From: Streptomyces sp. NBC_01465
GTDB taxonomy: Bacteria; Actinomycetota; Actinomycetes; Streptomycetales; Streptomycetaceae
DNA: 64,000 bases
Direction: 5' to 3'
Assembly: GCF_036227325.1 (NCBI RefSeq)
Contig: NZ_CP109467.1
Span: forward strand, 6,634,001-6,698,000
The position numbers and the translations under genes are program-made. The stretch's first letter is position 1. Each line of letters opens with the position of its first letter. This document shows positions 19,500 to 27,749 of this stretch, piece after piece. Below the pieces are notes generated by a model. The model was not told the DNA's origin and made no database searches. It worked only from the letters and a program-made list of their open reading frames with translations.

Positions 19500-20549
19500 T
19501 CAGGCACCGAACCGCTTGGCGCCCTCGCGGCCGATCTCCTGATTGGCGGCGACGTACGGCCGCAACTGCTTCTCGTACTCGCAGAACGCGGTGGTGTGGT
19601 CGCCGCCGTGCCGGGCGAGACGTGCGGCGAGGGTGTGCGCGCCGATGAGGGCCTGGGACGTCCCCATGCCGGACGTCGGCGCGGCGCAGTACCCGGCGTC
19701 GCCGACCAGCACCACGCGGCCGTCGGACCAGCGGTCCAGCTCGACCTGGCAGGCGGAGGCGAAGAAGTAGTCGGTGGCAGCCGTCATCTCCTTGAGCAGG
19801 TGCGGGACTTCCCAGCCGGCGTCGGCGCACGCGGCACGCGCCAGGTCCTCCTGCCGCGCGCGGTCCAGCCGGTCCACGTCCGCGGAGTCGGTGGCGAACG
19901 ACAGGCTGACCTTCAGCCGGTCCGGGTCGTCGGAGCTGAATGTGTACACGGCGTGCCCCGGCGCCGTGTACAGCAGGCCCCGGTGGTCGAGGCCGAGGTG
20001 GTTGGCCGTGGTGAAGTAGGCGCCGGACATGCCCAGGTGCTTCACGAACTCCTGGTGCGGTCCGAAGGCCAGGCGGCGCACCGTCGAGTACACGCCGTCG
20101 GCCCCGACCGCCAGGTCGAAGTCGGCGGGGCGACCGCGCTCGAACTCCACGTGCACACCCGTCCCGTCCTGCGCCAGCGCGCTGATCGAGTCGTCGAAGA
20201 CGTAGTGCACGTCATCGGCGGTGATGCGGTGCAGGATGCGCGTCAAGTCGGGCTTGGGCACCTCCAGTTCACCGGCGAACGCCTCAGCGGGCAGCTCCCC
20301 TGTCCTGACGCCGTCGGCGTCGATCAGGTCGGTGCCGAGCATGTGCGTCTCGTGGCCGCGCACCTCGTCCAGGATGCCCATGTCCTCGAGCAGCCCGAGG
20401 GCATCGCCTCGGAAGTCCACCGCGTAACCATCAGCACGCAGCCGCGGGGCGCGTTCCACGACGGTCACGTCCCAGCCCTGCCGCACCAACCAGTACGCCA
20501 GGGACGGCCCGGAAACGCTCGCACCCGAAATCAGTACGCGCTTGCTCAT
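19500..20549 (-). CDS. FAD-dependent monooxygenase (PHBH-like group)
   Basis: 349 residues. NAD(P)H-dependent aromatic hydroxylase family. The Rossmann dinucleotide motif is slightly altered (LISGASVSGPSLAYWL), the DG motif is VGADGVYSTVR and the GD motif is VVLVGDAGYCAAPTSGMGTS; all three are needed for FAD/NAD(P)H binding. ATG 20549 has AGGAG 6-10 bases upstream. It is divergent from a LysR regulator across 169 bases and is probably that protein's target. Substrate unknown; drug (rifampicin/tetracycline) or natural-product hydroxylation are both seen in the group. Confidence 0.93.
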   Translation of the reverse strand: MSKRVLISGASVSGPSLAYWLVRQGWDVTVVERAPRLRADGYAVDFRGDALGLLEDMGILDEVRGHETHMLGTDLIDADGVRTGELPAEAFAGELEVPKPDLTRILHRITADDVHYVFDDSISALAQDGTGVHVEFERGRPADFDLAVGADGVYSTVRRLAFGPHQEFVKHLGMSGAYFTTANHLGLDHRGLLYTAPGHAVYTFSSDDPDRLKVSLSFATDSADVDRLDRARQEDLARAACADAGWEVPHLLKEMTAATDYFFASACQVELDRWSDGRVVLVGDAGYCAAPTSGMGTSQALIGAHTLAARLARHGGDHTTAFCEYEKQLRPYVAANQEIGREGAKRFGA

Positions 20550-20718
20550 GTCTGCTCCTCTGTCCGTCGTGGCCTGCTGGACATCAGACTGAAGCGGCGG
20601 CATCCGGCTATCAACGGCCGGATCGGCAAGGCTGCGTTGCCTAAAGAGTCATCAATGAGCGTTGTGTCACCGCTGAGTTGACCGTTAGGTTCACGGAGTT
20701 CGAACCGGGGGAGATTCC

Positions 20719-21600
20719 ATGGAGCTGCGGGACATTGAGATCTTTCTGGCACTGGCAGAGGAACTGCACTTCGGCCGCACCGCCGAGCGTCTGCACGTCA
20801 CGCCGTCGCGAGTGAGTCACGCGGTCAAGAAGCAGGAACGCCGCATCGGCGCTCCGCTGTTCGAGCGCACCTCCCGCACGGTCCGCCTCACCGCGACCGG
20901 CGAGCAGTTGGTCAAGACCCTGCGGCCCGCCTACCAGCAGATCCTCGACGGGATCGACGAAGTGTCCGCGTCCGCCCAGGACTCGGACGGCACGCTCGCT
21001 CTCGGCACCATGGGTCTGCAGGGCTGGCTCATCCGCGACGCCATCGACCGCTTCCAGGCCCGCCTTCCGGCTGCACGGCTGGTCCAGAAGGACATCAGCC
21101 CCGTCGACCCGCTGACCCCGCTGCACACGGGCGAGGTCGATGTGGCCCACCTGTGGCTGCCGGTGCACGAACCCGACATCACCGTCGGTCCGGTCACCCA
21201 CACCTCACCGCTCATGGTGATGATGGCCGCCTCCCACCCGTACGCCGACCGCGAGTCGGTCTGCCTGGAGGACTTCGGCGATCTGACCTTCCTCTCCCAC
21301 CGGTCCCCGATCCCGGCGTACATGGAGGAGGTCTTCCAGCCCTTCTACACCCCCTCCGGTCGCCCCATCGCCCGCGGCCCGGAAGTCGCCACCTGGGACG
21401 ATCAGCTCAAGGCGACCTTCGCCGGGCATGCCGTCGCAGGCACCAGCGCTGAGGCGGCCCGCTTCTACCCCTGGCCCGATCTGGTCTACATCCCCGTACG
21501 CGACGCGCCCCCCGTCCGCTGGGCGTTCGCCTGGCGCACCGACAATCGCAACCCTCTGATCCGCGCCTTCGCGGAGGCCGCGTCAGCGGAGGGCAAGTGA
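20719..21600 (+). CDS. LysR-family transcriptional regulator
   Basis: 293 residues. Standard N-terminal LysR helix-turn-helix (MELRDIEIFLALAEELHFGRTAERLHVTPSRVSHAVKKQE cut to its key part: AERLHVTPSRVSHAVK), then a periplasmic-binding-like effector domain. GGGGGAG precedes ATG 20719. Divergent from the FAD monooxygenase, which it most likely controls. I could not single out a T-N11-A box with confidence in the 169-base gap. Confidence 0.95.
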   Translation: MELRDIEIFLALAEELHFGRTAERLHVTPSRVSHAVKKQERRIGAPLFERTSRTVRLTATGEQLVKTLRPAYQQILDGIDEVSASAQDSDGTLALGTMGLQGWLIRDAIDRFQARLPAARLVQKDISPVDPLTPLHTGEVDVAHLWLPVHEPDITVGPVTHTSPLMVMMAASHPYADRESVCLEDFGDLTFLSHRSPIPAYMEEVFQPFYTPSGRPIARGPEVATWDDQLKATFAGHAVAGTSAEAARFYPWPDLVYIPVRDAPPVRWAFAWRTDNRNPLIRAFAEAASAEGK

Positions 21601-21604
21601 CCCG

Positions 21605-21841
21605 TCAGGAACGGGCGTTGAGGAAGGCGGTCCAGGCCTCCGGCGCGACCGTGAAGTGCGGGCCTTCGGGGTTCTTGGAGTCGCGGATGTGTACGGCGGT
21701 GGGGTGGGCGGCGACCTCTACGCAGGCGCCGCCCTCGCTGCTGCTGTAGCTCGACTTCCGCCAGTCGTAGGCGACTTCGAGGCAGGCGCCGCCTTCGTCG
21801 CTGCTGTAGCTCGACTTGAACCAGGTCAGTGCGGTGCTCAT
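21605..21841 (-). CDS. DUF397 protein with a doubled motif
   Basis: 78 residues. DUF397 is a short actinobacterial domain found beside WhiJ-type XRE regulators. The hallmark is repeated here: WFKSSYSSDEGGACLEVA (residues about 7-24) and WRKSSYSSSEGGACVEVA (about 27-44), followed by the usual IRDSKNPEGPHFTVAPEAWTAFL ending. The start overlaps the upstream XRE gene's stop by 4 bases (ATGA). DUF397 proteins are thought to oppose or modulate the partner regulator. Confidence 0.93.
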   Translation of the reverse strand: MSTALTWFKSSYSSDEGGACLEVAYDWRKSSYSSSEGGACVEVAAHPTAVHIRDSKNPEGPHFTVAPEAWTAFLNARS

Positions 21842-22662
21842 TGCTCTCCTAGCAGCCGGTCCAGCAGGCCCTTGGTCGCTTTCGGCGTGAGGGCCTGTGA
21901 CCGCAGCATCGCATATTTGCGTTCGAGGACGGAGACTTCGCCCGGGGCGGAAACCCACTGGCTTCCGCGCTGCGACTCGGTGTATGCGAGGTGCTGGTGG
22001 TCCGAGGTCTCCAGGAGGATGAACGGACCTGCGGTTCCGGCGTTCTCGGGAGCGTCGAGCGGAAGGACCTGCAGGGACAGGCCGGGGAGATCCGCGCACT
22101 CGCGCAGAAACCTCAACTGGGCCGCGCGCACGAGCGGTTCGGAGATGGCCATCTTGAGTGCGGGCTCCCAGACGATGAAGCTCAGCGTCGGCGGGTACTT
22201 GCGGTGCAGGATCTCCTGACGCTCGACGCGGCCCGCCGTCCTCGTCTCGATCTCGTCCTCGTCGTACGCGGGCACGCGCTGCCCGAGGAGCGTGCGGGCG
22301 TACTCGGATGTCTGGAGCAGGCCAGGGACGACCAGGGTGTCGTACCAGGAGAGAGCGATGGCCTCCCGCTCGTGTTGGATGTACGACTCGGCCCACATGG
22401 GGTACTGGTCGATCTCCGGCATCCCCGCCACCGCAACCGCCAACGCGCCCTTCGTGTCCAGGACTTGGTCCATCGCCACCGCCATGTCCGGCAGCAGCGG
22501 CCTCCTGCCCTGCTCGATCGCGGCGATCGTGGACTCCGCCACCACCAGCCGCCCGGCGAGCGCCGCCTGCGTGAACCCGGCCGCCTTGCGGAACAGGGCC
22601 ACCAGGTCGCCGACCATCTTCATCGCGGACGGGTTCTTCGGTGGACGCTTTCCCGGGCTCAT
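21838..22662 (-). CDS. XRE regulator with DUF5753 domain (WhiJ-like)
   Basis: 274 residues. N-terminal helix-turn-helix (FRKAAGFTQAALAGRLVVAESTIAAIEQG, HTH around residues 20-50) and a C-terminal DUF5753 sensor domain (SYIQHEREAIALSWYDTLVVPGLLQTSEYAR is its opening; key words: VPGLLQTSEYAR). This pairing defines the WhiJ-like developmental regulators of Streptomyces. ATG 22662 (MSPGKRPPKN) is the likely start; GTG 22686 is possible. Coupled to DUF397 downstream and divergent from an ATPase gene, with a 23-base palindrome between. Confidence 0.93.
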   Translation of the reverse strand: MSPGKRPPKNPSAMKMVGDLVALFRKAAGFTQAALAGRLVVAESTIAAIEQGRRPLLPDMAVAMDQVLDTKGALAVAVAGMPEIDQYPMWAESYIQHEREAIALSWYDTLVVPGLLQTSEYARTLLGQRVPAYDEDEIETRTAGRVERQEILHRKYPPTLSFIVWEPALKMAISEPLVRAAQLRFLRECADLPGLSLQVLPLDAPENAGTAGPFILLETSDHQHLAYTESQRGSQWVSAPGEVSVLERKYAMLRSQALTPKATKGLLDRLLGEQ

Positions 22663-22707
22663 GACGGTCAATGTCCCCGCCCCCACTCTCGCTCGACCCC
22701 ACTGGAA

Positions 22708-22730
22708 CCCCGACAGAACTTCTGTCGGGG
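22708..22730. promoter_or_regulatory. Perfect 23-base palindrome in the WhiJ-like module
   Basis: Arms CCCCGACAGAA (22708-22718) and TTCTGTCGGGG (22720-22730) around a single C. It lies 46 bases upstream of the XRE start and 46 bases upstream of the ATPase start, almost exactly central. The most probable use is as operator of the XRE/DUF5753 protein on both genes. Confidence 0.78.
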
Positions 22731-22776
22731 TGGACGCGCTGTTCCCAGTGAATCACCGTGCGCGACATTTCCGTTC

Positions 22777-23169
22777 ATGGAACCTGTGCAATTCCGTGAG
22801 CGCTTCTACCGTCGCGAACGCCAATCCGTCCCCGCCGCGCGGGAGTTCACGCGCGAGGCGCTGGCCGACTGGGGTGTGCGGGATCGCTCGTACGACATCC
22901 TGCTCTGCGTGAGCGAGCTCGTGACCAATGCCCTGGTGCACGGTGTCCCGCCCGGCCGCGGCTTCCTTCTGCGCGTGCTGCCGTACGAGGGCGGGGTGCG
23001 CGTCGAGGTCCACGACAGCGGCGACGGCGTACCGGCCATACCGCGACCGGACGCGGACGCCGACGGCGGCAGGGGTCTGCTCCTGGTGGAGGCCCTCTCC
23101 GACAAGTGGGACGTGGGGGAGCGGGACCCGGGCAAGGTGGTGTGGTGCGAATTCGGGCTGCGTACGTGA
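22777..23169 (+). CDS. Anti-sigma-type ATP-binding protein (HATPase, RsbW-like)
   Basis: 130 residues, a lone GHKL ATPase domain of the RsbW/SpoIIAB type. N box SELVTNALVHG, G1 box VEVHDSGDGVP and the G2-like GGRGLLLVEALSDKWDV are in order. Such proteins bind a sigma factor or act as a serine kinase. No anti-anti-sigma or sigma gene is adjacent; instead it pairs with the divergent XRE/DUF397 genes, as in the abaA/whiJ-type loci of Streptomyces. No ribosome site is visible before ATG 22777, so it may be leaderless. Confidence 0.92.
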   Translation: MEPVQFRERFYRRERQSVPAAREFTREALADWGVRDRSYDILLCVSELVTNALVHGVPPGRGFLLRVLPYEGGVRVEVHDSGDGVPAIPRPDADADGGRGLLLVEALSDKWDVGERDPGKVVWCEFGLRT

Positions 23170-23202
23170 AGGGCGGGCGTGGACTCGCCACGCCCGCCCT
23201 TC
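23168..23202. terminator. Bidirectional hairpin terminator
   Basis: GAAGGGCGGGCGTGG (23168-23182), loop ACTCG, CCACGCCCGCCCTTC (23188-23202): 15 perfect pairs. It starts within the stop codon of the ATPase gene and lies 14 bases from the end of the convergent GH92 gene. Confidence 0.88.
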
Positions 23203-23215
23203 AGTTCAGGTCACG

Positions 23216-26200
23216 TCAGGAGAGCAGCTCCACCTCCGCCAGAGTCGCCGTGCCCGAGTTCACGAGACGGTAGTTCTTGTACGTACCGGGGTGCGCCACC
23301 GAGAAGACCCGGGTCTGCTTGTCCCAGGTGAAGGACTGGCCGGTGCGCTCGTCCAGCGAGGTCCACTTCGTACCGTCGTTGGAGCCCTGCAGGGTCCAGG
23401 CGGACGGTGCCTTCGTCCTGTCGGACGAGGTGAGCGTGTACTGGACCGGGCGCACGGGGCCCGCGACCGGGAGGTCCGCCGAGGTGAACTCCCCTGCGGT
23501 GGCAGAGGTGTTGTCGAAGAGCGGGCCGGTTGCGGTGATCTTGTCCTCGCGCGGGGCGGGGACCTTGTCGTCCTTCTCGATGGAGACGGGGGCCGCGTTC
23601 TTGCCCGAGCCCCACGCGGACGGCTTCGAGCCCATCGAGAAGTCCAGCGTGCCGCCGCGCTCCAGAAGGCCGTTCGGGAGGGCGGTGGAGTTCCAGGACT
23701 TGCCGTTGACCTTCAGCGACTGGATGTAGATGTTCTTGGTGCTGTTCTTCGGCGCCTTGACGACCAGGTCGTGGCCGTTCTCCAGATGGACGGTCGCCTT
23801 GGTGAACTGCGGGGAGCCGATGGCGTATTCGCCGCTGCCCATGACGAGCGGGTAGAAGCCGAGCGAGGAGAAGAGGTACCAGGCCGACTGCTCGCCGTTG
23901 TCCTCGTCGCCGTGGTAGCCCTGGCCGATCTCGCTGCCCGTGTAGAGGCGGCTCATCACCTCGCGGACCTTCTCCTGGGTCTTCCAGGGCCGGCCGGCCG
24001 CGTCGTACATGTAGGTGATGTGGTGCGCGACCTGGTTGCTGTGGCCGTACTGGCCCATCCGCACGTCACGCGCCTCGGTCATCTCGTGGATGACACCGCC
24101 GTAGGAACCGGCGACGTCGGGAGACGCGGTCTCCGGTGTCGAGAAGTACGTGTCGAGCTTCTTCGCGAGGTCGTCCTGGCCGCCGTAGAGGTTGGCGAGG
24201 CCGCGCGAGTCCTGCGGGGCGGTGAAGGCCATGCCCCAGGCGTTGGTCTCCGTGTAGTCGTAGCCCCAGATGCGCGGGTCGAACTTCGAGGAGTCCACGC
24301 GCCAGTTGCCCTGGAGGTCCTTGCCCTGGAAGAAGCCGGCCTTCGAGTCGAAGAGCTTCACGTAGTCCTGGGCGCGGTTGAGGAAGTACGCGGACTCCTC
24401 CTTGTAGCGCTTCTCGTGGGTCTTCTCGTAGAGGGCCTCGCCCATCTTGGCGATGCCGTAGTCGTTGACGTAGCCCTCCATCGCCCAGGACATGCCCTCG
24501 CCGGTGGAGGTCGAGGTGTATCCGAGGAAGGGGGAGGTGTCCATGCCCTTGCGGCCGACGCCCGAGCTCGGGGGGACGACCGTGGCGTTCTTCACGGCCG
24601 CCTCGTACGCCGCCTTCGCGTCGAAGTTGGTGACGCCCTTGACGTACGCGTCCGCGAAGGCCACGTCCGAGCTGGTGCCGGTCATCAGGTCCGCGTAGCC
24701 GGGCGACGACCAGCGGGAGGTCCAGCCGCCGTCCTTGTACTGCTGGACGAAGCCGTCGACGAGCGTGCCCGCCTTCTTCGGGGTGAGGAAGGAGTACGCG
24801 GGCCAGGTCGTGCGGTAGGTGTCCCAGAAGCCGTTGTTGACGTAGACCTGACCGTCGACGATCTTCGCGCCGGTCCGGGTCGGGGTGTTCTCACCGGTCG
24901 CCTTGGAGAAGGGGCTGGCGTACTGGACCTTCGAACCGACCTTCTCCGAACCGGAGTTGGGGTAGAGGTACAGCCGGTAGAGCGAGGAGTAGAGGGTGGT
25001 GAGCTGGTCCTGCGTGGCGCCCTCCACCTCGACCTTCTTGAGGATCTTGTCCCAGGCGGACTGGGCGCGCGCCTCGGTGCCCGCGAAGGTCGCGGAGGCC
25101 GGGAGCTCCTGGCGGAGGTTGTCCTTCGCCTGGTCGAGGCTGATCAGCGAGGTGGCCAGCTTGAGGGTGACGGTCCGGTTCTTGCCCGGCTTGAAGCGGA
25201 GGTAGCCGGTGACGTCGTCGCCGCCCCCGCCCTTGAGCTTGCCGCTGTCGGTGACGGGGGTGTCGAAGGTCCCGTACACGAAGAGGCGGGTCGCTCCTGT
25301 GGAGCCGCCGCTCTTGACGTCGGAGAAGCCGGAGAAGGAGCGGGTGGCCGGGTCGAGGGTCAGGCCGCCGTCGTTGGTGACGTTGTCGAAGATCATGCTC
25401 GCGTCGTCACCGGGATAGGTGAACCGCATCATCGCCGCGTGGTCGGTCGGCGTCATCTCCGCCTTGAGACCGTTCTCGAAGGTGACCCCGTAGTAGTGGG
25501 GCTTCGCCGTCTCGTTCTCGTGGCGGAAGGGCATGGCCCGCTTGGTGCGGTCGGCGTCCGGGGTGCCGGAGGCCACCGACGGCATCAGCTGGAAGGTCTG
25601 CCGGTCGCCCATCCAGGGGCTCGGCTCGTGGCTCGCGGAGAAGGCCTGGAGTGTCGGCAGGTTGTCCGCGTTGTTTCCGCGCGCGTAGTCGTAGAGCCAG
25701 CTGGTGGAGCCGGCGTTGGTGACCGGCGTCCAGAAGTTGAAGCCATTGGGCACGGCGGTCGCGGGGAAGTTGTTGCCGCGCGAGAAGGAGCCGCTGGAGT
25801 TGGTGCCCCGGGTGGTCAGCGCGTAGTCCGAAAGATGCGCCAGGCGCTTCTCCGGGGCCTTGGGCGCGATCTTGATGTCGTCGATCCAGCCCTGGAACTT
25901 CGCCGGGCCCTTGGGGGAGTCGTATGCGACGAGCACCCGGTCGACGGTCTTGCCTGCCGCGACCGTGCCGATGCGCGAGGCGACGGCGTTCCACTGGTTG
26001 ACGTAGAGCCGCTTGGCGGCGCCCTGGCCCTGGGGCGTGAGGAGCCCGCCGTTGCTGTCGAGGGCACCCAGATCACTCAGATAGGTGCCGTCCGTGAAGG
26101 CGAGGTCGACCGACACATTGGTGGCGGGGTAGTTGAGGTCCGTCTCCGCCATCGCGGGGAACACCTTGTAGGAGAGCTGGGTGTCCTTGGCGATGCGTGT

Positions 26201-27040
26201 ATTGACGTCGAAGACCTTGTTGTACGAGTAGGCGTGCCCGGTGCCCGACTGCGTGCCCGCGTAGCGCAGCGCCTTCGTGCCCGTGAAGCCCGCGCGTGCC
26301 TTCGCCGTGGGGGAGCTGGTGGGGCCGTTGTCGACCTGGGTGCGCATGTCGGACGGCGGCGGGGTGCTGGTGTCACCGTTCGAGAACTGAACGTCCGCGA
26401 GCTGCAGAGCGTCATTGGCTCCACCATTGGCGGTGACGTTCAGCCGGTAGTGCGCATAGGCCGTGTCATTGGCGAAGTCGTACGACTTCGTCTGGAAGCG
26501 CCCGGAGAAGGTTTCACCCTTGCGGGTGTCCAGCGTCGTCCAGGTGGTCCCGTCGGCCGAACCCTGCAGGGTCCAGTCCTTGGGGTCGCGCTCGGCGTGG
26601 TCGTTGGCCGAAGTGAGCGCGTACGTCACGACCTTGACCGGTTCGTCCAGGTCGAACTCGGCCCAGGCAGTCGGTGTAAAGGCCAGCCATTTCGTGGCGG
26701 AGTCCCCGTCGACGAGGTTCTCCTTGACCTCCCCGCCGTCGGTGTTCTCGCCGCTCGCCCGGACATCGGTGACCTGGTCCGTCACATTGCCCGGTATTCC
26801 ACTGATGAAGCCCCCTTCCACACCGGATGAGCGCTTCTGCCCGTCGGACCCCACTTCAACGGTGTTGCGCCAGTCGGGCTGTGGTTGTCCCTCTTCGAAG
26901 GAGGACGTGAACTCGCCCCCCTGCTGCTGGGGTTGGGCGGGCCGGGCGACGGCCGCGCCCTGGGCCGAGACGACGAGCGCGAAGGCGGTCGCCACCAGGA
27001 CGGTTGCGGAGTTCCTTCTCCGCCGGGATCTGAGCGGCAT
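23216..27040 (-). CDS. Secreted GH92 alpha-mannosidase with flanking F5/8-like domains
   Basis: 1274 residues. GH92 enzymes are calcium-dependent exo-alpha-mannosidases acting on N-glycan or fungal-type mannan. A signal peptide spans about 1-32 (RRRRNS then a hydrophobic run ending AVARPA). F5/8-type C-like region about 100-240 (WAEFDLDEPVKVVTYALTS); a lectin-like region about 245-400; GH92 N-domain and catalytic barrel about 410-1130, with the diagnostic GYHGDEDNGEQSAWYLFSSL and FYPLVMGSGEYAIGSPQF; a second F5/8-like domain ends the protein. AGGAGG precedes the ATG at 10 bases. A LacI-type palindrome lies 30 bases upstream. Confidence 0.95.
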   Translation of the reverse strand: MPLRSRRRRNSATVLVATAFALVVSAQGAAVARPAQPQQQGGEFTSSFEEGQPQPDWRNTVEVGSDGQKRSSGVEGGFISGIPGNVTDQVTDVRASGENTDGGEVKENLVDGDSATKWLAFTPTAWAEFDLDEPVKVVTYALTSANDHAERDPKDWTLQGSADGTTWTTLDTRKGETFSGRFQTKSYDFANDTAYAHYRLNVTANGGANDALQLADVQFSNGDTSTPPPSDMRTQVDNGPTSSPTAKARAGFTGTKALRYAGTQSGTGHAYSYNKVFDVNTRIAKDTQLSYKVFPAMAETDLNYPATNVSVDLAFTDGTYLSDLGALDSNGGLLTPQGQGAAKRLYVNQWNAVASRIGTVAAGKTVDRVLVAYDSPKGPAKFQGWIDDIKIAPKAPEKRLAHLSDYALTTRGTNSSGSFSRGNNFPATAVPNGFNFWTPVTNAGSTSWLYDYARGNNADNLPTLQAFSASHEPSPWMGDRQTFQLMPSVASGTPDADRTKRAMPFRHENETAKPHYYGVTFENGLKAEMTPTDHAAMMRFTYPGDDASMIFDNVTNDGGLTLDPATRSFSGFSDVKSGGSTGATRLFVYGTFDTPVTDSGKLKGGGGDDVTGYLRFKPGKNRTVTLKLATSLISLDQAKDNLRQELPASATFAGTEARAQSAWDKILKKVEVEGATQDQLTTLYSSLYRLYLYPNSGSEKVGSKVQYASPFSKATGENTPTRTGAKIVDGQVYVNNGFWDTYRTTWPAYSFLTPKKAGTLVDGFVQQYKDGGWTSRWSSPGYADLMTGTSSDVAFADAYVKGVTNFDAKAAYEAAVKNATVVPPSSGVGRKGMDTSPFLGYTSTSTGEGMSWAMEGYVNDYGIAKMGEALYEKTHEKRYKEESAYFLNRAQDYVKLFDSKAGFFQGKDLQGNWRVDSSKFDPRIWGYDYTETNAWGMAFTAPQDSRGLANLYGGQDDLAKKLDTYFSTPETASPDVAGSYGGVIHEMTEARDVRMGQYGHSNQVAHHITYMYDAAGRPWKTQEKVREVMSRLYTGSEIGQGYHGDEDNGEQSAWYLFSSLGFYPLVMGSGEYAIGSPQFTKATVHLENGHDLVVKAPKNSTKNIYIQSLKVNGKSWNSTALPNGLLERGGTLDFSMGSKPSAWGSGKNAAPVSIEKDDKVPAPREDKITATGPLFDNTSATAGEFTSADLPVAGPVRPVQYTLTSSDRTKAPSAWTLQGSNDGTKWTSLDERTGQSFTWDKQTRVFSVAHPGTYKNYRLVNSGTATLAEVELLS

Positions 27041-27069
27041 GTGGGACGTCCTCCTGCGGGTTCGATCTG

Positions 27070-27081
27070 GACAACGTTGTC
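27070..27081. promoter_or_regulatory. LacI-type operator candidate before the GH92 gene
   Basis: Perfect 12-base palindrome GACAACGTTGTC with the central AACGTT typical of LacI/GalR sites. It lies 30 bases before the mannosidase start, so near the promoter or start of transcription. No LacI gene is adjacent. Confidence 0.65.
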
Positions 27082-27261
27082 ATGATGAAGCGCAGGGTCA
27101 AGTAGGAAGCCAAGTGGCCAGTGGTGTCAAGGGTGTTGAACGGGAGGGTGCGGCGTTTCGGACGGGTCCGGAATATCGCCCTCCGGTGCCGGAACCCGGG
27201 GCCCCAGATGTCCGTGAGGTCTCAACTCGGGAAAGACTGACGTTCAAACCTGCATTCGATC

Positions 27262-27294
27262 TTGCCCAGTTGAAGGGAAGTGGACTATACCTGT
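27262..27294 (+). promoter_or_regulatory. Candidate ngcE promoter overlapped by a DasR-like site
   Basis: TTGCCC (27262-27267), 18-base spacer, TATACC (27286-27291). Over the -10 lies AGTGGACTATACCTGT (27279-27294), matching the 16-base DasR site AGTGGTCTAGACCACT at 12 positions. DasR controls GlcNAc/chitin genes in Streptomyces. The match is imperfect and the leader to the start at 27750 would be long. Confidence 0.35.
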
Positions 27295-27749
27295 CGGCGT
27301 CCGAGCATCCCGCGGAAGCGGGTGCGAGGCAGGGGGAGCAAGGGGCCTAAAGCGTCCTGTCGTCAGCGGTTCACCCACCTCAGTAAAAGCAGCAGCACTT
27401 AGAGCTTCATCTGTTCGCGGGCGCCGGTGGATTCCGCTGCACCGCCTGAGTCCTGGAGAAGGCGAGGACTTGAGCATGGGATCCATCCTCGGCGTAAGCC
27501 ATCGCGATCTGATCAGGAGCATCGATCACGCCGCCATACATCTCGCAGCTGATCACCATCGGCGCCGCTGAGCGGCTCCGAAACGACGGCGAAACGCTCC
27601 GGATGTGCCTCTCCGCCGATATCCCACGCGGAGGCTCACCGAAAGTCGCGCTCACAGGAAAGCGCGGCAAGCGCATCGCCGACCTGGCCCTGACGGCCGA
27701 ACACGCAGTGAAACCCATGAAGATCGAATCGATCAGTGAGGATGCAGAG

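Larger units (their letters stand above)
27041..27749. other. Long intergenic region between GH92 and ngcE-like genes
   Basis: 709 bases between divergent genes. It holds the LacI-like palindrome (27070-27081) near the mannosidase, a promoter-like element with a DasR-like site (27262-27294), and a small CCCGC-GGAA-GCGGG hairpin (27309-27322). From about 27400 to 27749 base composition is less GC-rich than nearby genes. Open stretches there (for example GKRGKRIADLALTAEHAV on the plus strand and MVISCEMYGGVIDAPDQIA on the minus strand) read like protein but have no ribosome site or recognisable family. It may be a gene remnant or a long leader. Confidence 0.6.

Noticed and set aside
22928..26830. 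A 1300-codon open frame antisense to the GH92 gene
   Set aside because: Shadow of codon bias; the GH92 strand carries a signal peptide, ordered domains and catalytic signatures.
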